Of a DNA stretch of 64,000 nt, positions 51,792 to 58,987 are shown in pieces. Positions within the stretch are counted from its first letter, which is position 1, and each line of letters begins with the position of its first letter. The translations under genes and the position numbers were made by a program. The DNA comes from Neobacillus vireti. GTDB taxonomy: Bacteria; Bacillota; Bacilli; Bacillales; Cytobacillaceae. The notes beneath the pieces are model-generated. The model saw nothing but the letters and a program-made list of their open reading frames with translations. It did not search any database and was not told the DNA's origin. The stretch covers positions 62,001 through 126,000 of the forward strand of contig NZ_LDNB01000010.1 in the NCBI RefSeq assembly GCF_001026695.1. Reading direction: 5' to 3'.

Positions 51792-52198
51792 CTGTTATCG
51801 AAATTATTGTATCTACTGTTATCATTATCATACTTTTTTCAGCTGCCTTGCTTGTTCCTCAAAAAGTTAGGAAGCAAAGTTTGCTGCTTGCCTCGATTTT
51901 ATCTCTAATAATCGGCTTATTTTTTGCCATTCGTCCTATTTGGATAAATTTTCAAGTTAAAGAAAAGACGGCTCAGTTAAACCAGTACTTGAAACAAAAA
52001 TATCCCAATGAAGAATGGGAGATTAAACGAAAGATTGGCAGACAATATAATCCATACCACTTAGATGTAAGGTTTGACAATGAAAAAGGATGGGTATATA
52101 CCTATTTTGTTAATGACCATACAATTTTCCAAATTGCCTGGAGTGTTCCGGATAACCAAAGCTCTAATGAGGGAAAACATTACGAATTGGAAAAATAA
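51779..52198 (+). CDS. Membrane protein of unknown function
   Basis: A 139-aa protein with two N-terminal helices (VIEIIVSTVIIIILFSAALLV and LLLASILSLIIGLFFAI) and an external or cytoplasmic domain of 85 residues (YPNEEWEIKRKIGRQYNPYHLDVRFDNEKGWVYTYFV), which looks like a PepSY-like small beta fold. It overlaps the 49-aa gene by 13 bp and has no ribosome site of its own, so it depends on coupling. Confidence 0.7.
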   Translation: MDPITVIEIIVSTVIIIILFSAALLVPQKVRKQSLLLASILSLIIGLFFAIRPIWINFQVKEKTAQLNQYLKQKYPNEEWEIKRKIGRQYNPYHLDVRFDNEKGWVYTYFVNDHTIFQIAWSVPDNQSSNEGKHYELEK

Positions 52199-52209
52199 AC
52201 GACAAAGGA

Positions 52210-52245
52210 AAAAAGGGATTTCCAATGTAGAAATCCCCTTTTTCA
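52210..52245 (+). terminator. Terminator after the membrane protein gene
   Basis: AAAAAGGGATTTC pairs with GAAATCCCCTTTTT (52210-52243). Confidence 0.8.
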
Positions 52246-52277
52246 ATGAAGATGATACCGGTTTAATGTAAAGAAAA

Positions 52278-52562
52278 TTAATATCGGCGCCGCCCGCCGC
52301 ACGTAAACGTTGCTTTCGCTTTCATAAAATCATGCATCAAAGCTGCCTTTCTTCCCTTATCCGTATGACTATTCTTTTTGTAGCGAAGACAATTTATGAA
52401 TTGGTAGTCACATTGGCAGGGTGAAATCCCTCTGCTTAGACAGAGGTCGTGGCCCATGCAGCAGGCATCTACATCATTAATCGGAGCACCTGGCCCACTG
52501 CAGCCAGGTCCACACCATCTATATCCTGGGAAAATACAGAACCCACGCCTTCTTCTTCGCAA
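52278..52562 (-). CDS. Small phospholipase A2-like protein
   Basis: A 94-aa protein with the secreted phospholipase A2 core: a Cys/Gly-rich calcium-loop-like part (YRWCGPGCSGPG) followed by D32-x-CC-x-x-H38-D39-x-C41, the diagnostic catalytic motif, and further Cys that could form disulfides. It begins with five arginines and has no signal peptide. TTG at 52562 has GGGAGGTG before it. This is the short Bacillus type often labelled as parvovirus-VP1-like. Lipase activity and location are not shown; a spore-coat place is conceivable. Confidence 0.75.
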   Translation of the reverse strand: MRRRRRGFCIFPGYRWCGPGCSGPGAPINDVDACCMGHDLCLSRGISPCQCDYQFINCLRYKKNSHTDKGRKAALMHDFMKAKATFTCGGRRRY

Positions 52563-52867
52563 ATGCTACACCTCCCAAAAGCTTACTTTACTAATAAAAT
52601 ATGAATGTCCGAAAATTTTGGAATGGCTATATCCCAATGGTGAATTCATTTTGCAAAAAATAATACATCATTGGGGTTTAGGGGCTGTTTTATGGCTCCG
52701 GATTCCGCCAAACTAGGCCAGGATTTCGCCAACTTTCGAATTAATGCCGCCAAACCAAAAATTAACCTAAACTAATCAATCATTTACCCAAACAGAAAGC
52801 TATTTTCCAAAATAACTAAATCATAGTAGAATAGTAATAATATATAAATTTAGAGGAGTAGATTCCT
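52563..52867. other. Gap with short 21-bp-pitch array
   Basis: A 305-bp gap between the phospholipase-like gene and the kinase (divergent starts). It contains the TTCCGCCAAAC array at 52701-52757, a possible mother-cell-type -10 (CATATTTTA on the minus strand near 52605-52597), and the kinase ribosome site GAGGAGT at 52853-52859. Confidence 0.5.
52701..52757. repeat. Array of three TTCCGCCAAAC cores at 21-bp pitch
   Basis: GCCAA begins at 52707, 52728 and 52749 (steps of exactly 21) in the contexts ATTCCGCCAAAC, ATTTCGCCAAC and ATGCCGCCAAAC. It has the same spacing as the arrays at 26.4 and 35.1 kb, with another core. Confidence 0.75.
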
Positions 52868-54403
52868 TTGGTTTTCCTTCGCTTTGTCAAATCATTCCTG
52901 AAGAAGAAATGGTTTATCTATCTATCTCTCACTTTGGTCCCTGCTGCCGTCATTAGTTTTATTTTGGCACAGCATCAGGTTAGCTCTGTTGAAAACCAAT
53001 ATAAAAGCGAAGCACAAGAGTTTGCCGATTTTCATGCGATGAATATTGAGCATTTTCTGAGTGAAACAGTGGGCAGATTAGAGATGCTCGCTACCTCTAT
53101 TAAAATTCAAAATAATAACATAGATGATTTGCAAAAAATATTTCAGGAAATGGCAGAAAAGGATCCTCGTTTTTCCGGATTCTATTGGTCTAACTCCAAT
53201 GGTGACTTGTTAATCGGCACAAATCCAATCAACAATCCAATCAACGTGAGTGATCGTCCTTATTTTCAGCATGCGCTAAAAACGGGGCAAACCAGTTTAT
53301 CTGAGGCCCATATCGGCAGGGTAATGGGAAGATATATCATTTCCGTTGCCACACCCATCGTGGATTATGGAAAGGTAAAAGGAGTTCTTATAGCAAGCTT
53401 GCGAATAGACGAATTAGGGGCAGCTATTAATACTCTAATTAACGAGGAAATGATTGTCGTTACCGATGAAACAGGGCAAACCTTAATAAAGGCCGGTTCC
53501 ATTCCCTTAAAAAACTCGGTGAAATCCAGTATGGAAGTGACCCAGATACCTTGGACGATTTCTGCATATGTCACTTCTGAAAACGATTTGATTTTTCGGA
53601 AAGCTCTGTTGCAATACTTCATCATTTTTCTACCGATTACGAACATATTGTTTTTATCGGTCCAACATTTACTATTAAGAAAAAGAATAAACAAAGACAA
53701 AGAACAAATAGAAATTCATAAGCTTGAGTTAATTGGCAATCTGGCTGCCAGCACAGCCCACGAAATCAGGAATCCTTTAACCGGAATTAAAGGTTTAGTG
53801 AAACTCTTAAGCGAGGAATTTCGGGAAGAAAAGGCACAAACTTATTTTGAAGTGATTCAATTGGAGATTGACCGAATTAATACGATTGTTGGTGAACTCC
53901 TTGTTCTGGGAAAACCAACCGCCTACACGCTTAAAACTTATTATGCCAACGAAATTGTCGCTGAAATTGAACCGATTATTCATTCCGAAGCCAATTTTAT
54001 GAATGTCGAATTATCGATCCATTATCATTCGGATGGTCTTCCTGTTTCTTGTATCAAAGACCATTTAAAGCAAGTCATTCTTAATTTAGCGAAGAACTCC
54101 TTGCAGGCAATGCCAAATGGCGGGAGATTGTCTATTAACCTAGAAAGCCTTGACGATTCATGTTTGATCACCGTTGCAGATAATGGAATCGGAATGCAGA
54201 AGGAACAAATAGCCCAGGCCTTTAAACCTTTCTTTACCTTAAAAAAAGATGGTTCGGGATTGGGGTTAACCGTCTGCAAACGAATTATTGATTCTTATGG
54301 CGGGAAAATTTTGATAAAAAGTGCTCCGAATGAGGGCACTCAGGTTGAGATTATTCTTCCTTTAGTAATGGAAGAAGGTGACCGCAAACAAAAACCGCAG
54401 TAA
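52868..54403 (+). CDS. Membrane sensor histidine kinase (dCache/HisKA type)
   Basis: A 511-aa kinase. Helix 15-34, an extracytoplasmic dCache-like sensor domain (residues 40-240, with VSDRPYFQHALKTGQTSLSE and VMGRYIISVATPI), helix 248-270, then HisKA with H298 in STAHEIRNPLTGIKGL, and HATPase with NLAKNSLQAM, DNGIGM and GSGLGLTVCKRI. It resembles B. subtilis sporulation-type kinases. No response regulator is adjacent, so it is an orphan that may feed a phosphorelay. TTG at 52868 follows GAGGAGT. Confidence 0.9.
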   Translation: MVFLRFVKSFLKKKWFIYLSLTLVPAAVISFILAQHQVSSVENQYKSEAQEFADFHAMNIEHFLSETVGRLEMLATSIKIQNNNIDDLQKIFQEMAEKDPRFSGFYWSNSNGDLLIGTNPINNPINVSDRPYFQHALKTGQTSLSEAHIGRVMGRYIISVATPIVDYGKVKGVLIASLRIDELGAAINTLINEEMIVVTDETGQTLIKAGSIPLKNSVKSSMEVTQIPWTISAYVTSENDLIFRKALLQYFIIFLPITNILFLSVQHLLLRKRINKDKEQIEIHKLELIGNLAASTAHEIRNPLTGIKGLVKLLSEEFREEKAQTYFEVIQLEIDRINTIVGELLVLGKPTAYTLKTYYANEIVAEIEPIIHSEANFMNVELSIHYHSDGLPVSCIKDHLKQVILNLAKNSLQAMPNGGRLSINLESLDDSCLITVADNGIGMQKEQIAQAFKPFFTLKKDGSGLGLTVCKRIIDSYGGKILIKSAPNEGTQVEIILPLVMEEGDRKQKPQ

Positions 54404-54452
54404 GCAACACTGCAATTTTTCTATTAGTCACTATAGAAATTCGAAATAATAG

Positions 54453-54492
54453 AAAGAAATGAGCCGGAGTAGTATCCAGGCTCATTTCTTTA
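54453..54492. terminator. Terminator between kinase and dehydrogenase genes
   Basis: AAAGAAATGAGCC pairs with GGCTCATTTCTTT (54453-54491); T runs on both strands, so it serves both converging genes. Confidence 0.8.
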
Positions 54493-55542
54493 TTTAAAAA
54501 TCGCTTGAAGCATCTCATCCTCGTCCAACAATCTTAGTGCTTTCTGGCGATAAACCTCATCATGCAAATACGTATACCGATTGGGTTTCACCGTTGGAGC
54601 AATTTCGATGGCTTGTCGGTATTCTTCTTTATTTAAGCCAAGCCCTTTTACATAATCGAAAAAGCCGGTCCTTGTGAAAACTTTCATCATTCGCTCAGCG
54701 CGATGATTTTGGACATTGGCCATGATGTAGGTTGCGATTCCCACTTGAATTCCGTGCATTTGCGGCTGCCTGGCGATTTTATCAAGTGCATGGGAAATCA
54801 AATGCTCAGAGCCGCTAATTGGCGAACTGTTTCCGCTAATAACCGTCGAGATACCTCCAAGTGTAAGTGAACTGATGAGTTCCTTTAGAAGAATCGGATT
54901 GCGAATGTCGGTCAATGGTGTTCGAATAAAACTATTAACCGCTTTTTTACTAAGCATGTAGGCAAAATGGTTCATCCTTGCGGCTCCATGCTGCTCCTCA
55001 AACTCCCAATCATAAAGAGCAGTTATGTTAGATAGCAAATCGCCAATCCCTGCTAGGATAAAACGATTCGGGACATGCTGAATAATATCTAGGTCAGCAA
55101 TAATTCCGTACGGGACTCTCGCTGGTACCGTCGTTTTCTTTTTATTGACGATGAGCGAGCAATTGCTGCTGGCAAAGCCATCATTGGAAGCAGACGTTGG
55201 AATGCTAAGGAATGGACTCCTTCTTGAAAAGGCTAGGTACTTGCCGTAATCAATCACCGTCCCGCCGCCCATGGCAATCACCACATCAAAGCGTTCCATT
55301 TCGAATGCTTTTTTGATGAGCTCCTGGATGTCCAAACCCGACTCCATGAGTAAAGCTGAAATCTGCACATCGGTAATAGAGTCGAGGATATCCTGTTTGT
55401 ACATTTGATAAGTAAAATCATCGAACAAGAACACGGCATTAGCAAACCCATGTTGTTTCAGAATCCGATCAAGGTTAAAAACAGTTCCCTTTCCTATTTC
55501 TAAAATTGCGGGAATTGGAACACTGGTAACAGGTGTCAACAC
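54490..55542 (-). CDS. sn-glycerol-1-phosphate dehydrogenase-like (Fe/metal alcohol dehydrogenase fold)
   Basis: A 350-aa NAD(P)-dependent dehydrogenase of the AraM/EgsA group, which interconverts dihydroxyacetone phosphate and sn-glycerol 1-phosphate. NAD-binding VVIAMGGGTVIDYGKYLA, SIPTSASNDGFAS, metal Asp in GIGDLLS, and His in GSEHLISH and MHGIQVG are present. GTG at 55542 directly abuts the phosphatase stop. In Bacillus this enzyme supplies G1P for an archaeal-type ether lipid; the phosphatase partner here is unusual. Confidence 0.83.
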   Translation of the reverse strand: MLTPVTSVPIPAILEIGKGTVFNLDRILKQHGFANAVFLFDDFTYQMYKQDILDSITDVQISALLMESGLDIQELIKKAFEMERFDVVIAMGGGTVIDYGKYLAFSRRSPFLSIPTSASNDGFASSNCSLIVNKKKTTVPARVPYGIIADLDIIQHVPNRFILAGIGDLLSNITALYDWEFEEQHGAARMNHFAYMLSKKAVNSFIRTPLTDIRNPILLKELISSLTLGGISTVISGNSSPISGSEHLISHALDKIARQPQMHGIQVGIATYIMANVQNHRAERMMKVFTRTGFFDYVKGLGLNKEEYRQAIEIAPTVKPNRYTYLHDEVYRQKALRLLDEDEMLQAIFK

Positions 55543-56193
55543 TTAAGACAGCACCCCTTTTTCAAGCAAATAATTCTCCACTTCTTTAAATGTTTCAACA
55601 GGAATAAATGGCACCTTCTTTTCACGAAGCAGGTTTTGCAAGCCATTTTTTGCAAACGTAACATCGGCATACTGGGCAGGATGGGAATCCGGCTCACTAT
55701 CGCCGATAAAATAAATCATTGCATACTCTTCCTTCAGTTTCTGAATCACTTTCGATTTATCGATTCCGTAACGTTCAGAATAATGCCATTGGTTTTTATC
55801 AATGTTCATATGGACGTTCTTCTCACGATAGTGCCCTTCATTGGAAAAAACCTTTACATTTTCAACACCATACTTTTTTAAGAGATGATAAATATAATAG
55901 TCAGTACCGGCACTCAAAATATAAAAATCGGCACCGCTCGCTTGTACCTTTTTAATAAAGTCAGGTACATATTCATCAATGGGAATGGAAAGTGTATCCT
56001 CGATAATTTTTTCTTCCTCTTGATTGATGGAATTAAAAATCGTCGCCAGGAAATCAATATCCTTGATTTCGCCGGCTTTCCAGTTCTTATAAAGCTCCCG
56101 GCCTTCCGGGAAATATTTGTCCATCATCACAATATAGAAGTCCTGTTTAGAAATCGTCCCATCAAAATCCGAAACAAACGCCCATTTTTTCAC
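55543..56193 (-). CDS. HAD-IB phosphatase (MtnX-like)
   Basis: A 216-aa haloacid-dehalogenase-family phosphatase. Motif I FVSDFDGTISKQD, motif II YILSAGTD, motif III K and motif IV IYFIGDSEPDSHPA are complete. It resembles MtnX, the phosphatase of the methionine salvage path, but no other mtn gene is here. GTG at 56193 follows GGAGGG; it is fused end-to-start with the G1P dehydrogenase gene, so a glycerol- or sugar-phosphate substrate is more likely. Confidence 0.82.
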   Translation of the reverse strand: MKKWAFVSDFDGTISKQDFYIVMMDKYFPEGRELYKNWKAGEIKDIDFLATIFNSINQEEEKIIEDTLSIPIDEYVPDFIKKVQASGADFYILSAGTDYYIYHLLKKYGVENVKVFSNEGHYREKNVHMNIDKNQWHYSERYGIDKSKVIQKLKEEYAMIYFIGDSEPDSHPAQYADVTFAKNGLQNLLREKKVPFIPVETFKEVENYLLEKGVLS

Positions 56194-56652
56194 AAAGCAG
56201 CCCTCCATGGTCAATGTTATTCCTTAGTATAATATCCAAAATATCACAAAAGGTGGATTTTATAAAGAAAACTCGCCGATTGGCGAGCCCGTTAGGGCGA
56301 AGACAGAGGCGTAGTTGCACTTATGCCTGATAGGAAAGGGGCCCTGAAGTCTATTAAAACTTAAAAATCTTCGCCAAAGCTTTCATTGATTCTGGACCGC
56401 AGATTTTTGCAAAACACCGTTAATGAGTTATCTTACTTGTTCTCCTTAACAACATTGTGGACCCCAGGTGCCAAATTTAAAACTACCATTTTCCACTATA
56501 TTCCAAACCTATTTTACATTGGATTCTGAATTTTCGGTATGATAATTTTGAGATGTTAGTGAAAAGTGTGATAAATTAATAGGAAGTGTAGTTTTCTTTA
56601 TTTAAATATATATTATCATTTCTACAAAATACTGATGGGAGATGTTGAAAAA
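56194..56652. other. Gap with a partial structured repeat
   Basis: A 459-bp gap. At 56262-56360 lies a sequence of the form CTCGCCGATTGGCGAG, GAAGACAGAGGCG and TTGCACTTATGCCTGATAGG, a type of structured intergenic repeat I associate with Bacillus genomes. The rest is A/T-rich promoter region for the YbaK gene. Confidence 0.5.
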
Positions 56653-57174
56653 GTGTCGTTAGAAAGTGTAAAAGCCCATTTTAAACAGTGGCATCGTGAC
56701 GTAGATGTGATGGAATTTGACACCTCAAGTGCTACCGTTGAACTTGCAGCCGAAGCACTTGGTGTCATCCCTGCACGGATTGCGAAAACATTATCATTCA
56801 GGGGTGACGGAGAACAAGCCATTTTGATCGTCGCCGCTGGAGATACAAAAATCAATAACAAGAAATTTCGTGATACTTTTGGTTTTAAAGCCCGAATGCT
56901 TAATCCTGATGAAGTGCTCGAACAAACTGGACATGCAATTGGCGGAGTTTGCCCATTTGGGTTGGAAAATAATCTTGATGTTTACCTTGATGTTTCAATG
57001 AAACGATTTGAGACCCTGTTCCCGGCGTGCGGCAGTTCCAATTCTGCGATTGAATTGACCACGGAGGAAATTTTCCACTATTCACTTGCTAAGGAATGGG
57101 TGGATGTGTGCAAAGGCTGGGAAGAAGCTGATGAAGTTAATGAGAAATTCGCTTTAAAAAATTACGATAAGTGA
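56653..57174 (+). CDS. YbaK/ProX-family aminoacyl-tRNA deacylase-like protein
   Basis: A 173-aa editing-domain protein of the YbaK/ProX group that hydrolyses mischarged tRNA (often Cys-tRNA-Pro). The family parts SATVELAAEALGVIPARIAKTLSF, AAGDTKINNKKF, MLNPDEVLEQTGHAIGGVCPFGL and FPACGSSNSAIELTTEE are present. GTG at 56653 has GGGAG 11 nt before; an ATG at 56635 has no site. Next gene 33 bp downstream. Confidence 0.87.
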   Translation: MSLESVKAHFKQWHRDVDVMEFDTSSATVELAAEALGVIPARIAKTLSFRGDGEQAILIVAAGDTKINNKKFRDTFGFKARMLNPDEVLEQTGHAIGGVCPFGLENNLDVYLDVSMKRFETLFPACGSSNSAIELTTEEIFHYSLAKEWVDVCKGWEEADEVNEKFALKNYDK

Positions 57175-57207
57175 AAGTGACTCAATTTAAAACAGAGGTG
57201 AGCAAGT

Positions 57208-57987
57208 ATGCTGGAAATACACCAAGTTTATATGACTTCTTTCAAACAGGATCGAACAATCAGGGTCTATCTACCAGTTAGCTATAACCAAAGTGGCAAG
57301 GTTTACCCCGTGTTATATATGCACGATGGACAGAATGTTTTTGAAGATGCTGGTGCCATTAACGGAGTATCTTTGGGAATGAAAGACTATTTAGATGAAA
57401 GTGGATTAGAGATTATTGTCGTAGGAATTGATCTCAATACTGAGGGTGAAGAGCGGGTTAACGAATATTGTCCATGGATAAATGGTGAACTGAGCAAAAA
57501 AGTATTAGGCTATGCTAGTCCAACAGGCGGCAGAGGTGAAGAATATTTAGATTTTGTCGTAAATGAGTTAAAACCCTTAATTGACAAGAAATACCGCACG
57601 CTTACAAACCATACATCGATGGCAGGAATTTCATTAGGTGGTCTTATTTCCACTTATGCTGCCTGTCGTTATCCTCAGATTTTTAAAAGAATAGCAGCTT
57701 TATCACCAGCATTTTATCGGAACCAGGAGGAAATAGAGAAATTAATTATAAACTCTGACCTATCAGCAGTCGAACGGTTTTATATGGACTGCGGAACGAA
57801 AGAGGCCGGTGAAAATGAAGAATTAAGTAAGCTCTTTTTCAAAAGGAATAACGGGGTTTATCAGATTTTGAGCAGTAAAATTCCGAACTCCAAGTTTCAA
57901 ATGATTGAATCTGGAGAACACAACTATACGAACTTCAGAAACAGAATCCCTGACATGCTTGCTTATTTATTTTCAGACGAAATATAA
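57208..57987 (+). CDS. Alpha/beta-hydrolase esterase (esterase D / BesA-like)
   Basis: A 259-aa serine esterase. VYPVLYMHDGQNVF, nucleophile in SMAGISLGGLISTYAA, then DCGTKE and catalytic His in ESGEHNYTNF match the esterase D fold of siderophore esterases and feruloyl-esterase-like proteins. Cytosolic. ATG follows AGAGGTG. A siderophore or other ester substrate cannot be chosen from sequence. Confidence 0.86.
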   Translation: MLEIHQVYMTSFKQDRTIRVYLPVSYNQSGKVYPVLYMHDGQNVFEDAGAINGVSLGMKDYLDESGLEIIVVGIDLNTEGEERVNEYCPWINGELSKKVLGYASPTGGRGEEYLDFVVNELKPLIDKKYRTLTNHTSMAGISLGGLISTYAACRYPQIFKRIAALSPAFYRNQEEIEKLIINSDLSAVERFYMDCGTKEAGENEELSKLFFKRNNGVYQILSSKIPNSKFQMIESGEHNYTNFRNRIPDMLAYLFSDEI

Positions 57988-58157
57988 ATGGCGTTACACG
58001 ACAATATCCCCTGAAAATGCACATCATTAATAAACACAGTCTAACATATGAAAGGCAGCTTGATCAAAGCTGTGGTTCACCTATTCAAACTATAAAATGT
58101 ATATTTTCCTCTTAGAAGTGATTCGTTTTTGCGACGCCCCACTTTTTCAAACGAGTA

Positions 58158-58192
58158 AAGGTATGGTTGATAAATGGCCATACCTTTCGTCT
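58158..58192 (-). terminator. Terminator of the NUDIX gene
   Basis: AAAGGTATGG (58158-58167) pairs with CCATACCTTT (58178-58187). Confidence 0.7.
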
Positions 58193-58646
58193 ATTTTTTT
58201 AATTGACCTTTTAATGCAATTAATTTGTTCTTAATAAATGGTTCGATTTCTTCGGGTAATTGATTTAAGCTAAAAAACATGGCTTCTATTCCTTGATTTC
58301 TATCAGGAGCTATTTCTCCTTCGTACTCGGTACATAAATAACCAATTGCAACAGTATGGTACCTTTCATCGACTCGATTTATTAATTCCTTGCCTGAATA
58401 GACACCAAACAATTTTAACGCCTTTATCTTTACGCCGATATTTTCAAAGACAATTCGTGTAATACACTCTTCAACTGACTCATTTAACTGTAAAGTTCCA
58501 CCTGGAATAGTCCACGTTCCACCAATGTTTCGACTTAGTAGAATTTCTCCTTTTTTATTAATGATTGCTACGCTAGGCCGCACGATGATAAGTGGAGAAT
58601 CCCCAATCATTTCTCTTATCTCTTCCCAATACCCGATAAATACCAC
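58191..58646 (-). CDS. NUDIX-fold protein with degenerate catalytic box
   Basis: A 151-aa NUDIX-fold protein. The fold is clear (IIVRPSVAIINKKGEILLSRNIGGTWTIPGGTLQLNESVEECITRIVFENIGV). The catalytic box should read GX5EX7REUXEEXGU, but here the first Glu is Ile and the last EE is EN, so only one of three metal Glus is left. Either it has lost hydrolysis or uses another residue. GTG start at 58646 gives the family N-terminus YWEEIREMIG; its ribosome site overlaps. Function unknown. Confidence 0.78.
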   Translation of the reverse strand: MVFIGYWEEIREMIGDSPLIIVRPSVAIINKKGEILLSRNIGGTWTIPGGTLQLNESVEECITRIVFENIGVKIKALKLFGVYSGKELINRVDERYHTVAIGYLCTEYEGEIAPDRNQGIEAMFFSLNQLPEEIEPFIKNKLIALKGQLKK

Positions 58647-58696
58647 TCCCTATGCTGAGGCTTAAATGCAACTTTTTTATTGAAATTGAACAGTAG

Positions 58697-58722
58697 AAAG
58701 GAGTAACCTACTCCTTTTTAGA
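58697..58722 (-). terminator. Terminator of the small-peptide gene
   Basis: AAAGGAGTA (58697-58705) pairs with TACTCCTTT (58709-58717), with T-rich sequence on either side. Confidence 0.65.
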
Positions 58723-58731
58723 TGGCATTTG

Positions 58732-58932
58732 TCAGCCGCCTTCTATACAAGTTGCGTTGGAACTTCCTACAACTTTATTTAATTCAGTTAACAATTCTTG
58801 AAAAATGTTGTCGTTTACTAATACTTGTAAGGTCTTTTCTGTAATTGGAACATTGTATTTTTGAAATACCCCTAATGTTTCTTCCCATATTTCGCTTATA
58901 GCCTTTGAAGTCATATTTGATTGGATTACCAA
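58732..58932 (-). CDS. 66-aa peptide with a Ser/Thr/Cys C-terminal tail
   Basis: A short gene with GGTGG 7 nt before TTG at 58932. It encodes an amphipathic helical region (EIWEETLGVFQKYNVPITEKTLQVLVNDNIFQELLTELNKVV) and ends GSSNATCIEGG: two Ser, a Thr and one Cys in ten residues. This leader-helix plus polar, Cys-bearing end is the form of modified or secreted peptide precursors, but no modification enzyme is nearby, and the peptide family is not known to me. Its own terminator follows. It could also be an unmodified small protein. Confidence 0.55.
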   Translation of the reverse strand: MVIQSNMTSKAISEIWEETLGVFQKYNVPITEKTLQVLVNDNIFQELLTELNKVVGSSNATCIEGG

Positions 58933-58987
58933 AAAAACAACCACCTTTAATCCTTATATTAGCACTTTTGGGCTCACCTTTATTCTA

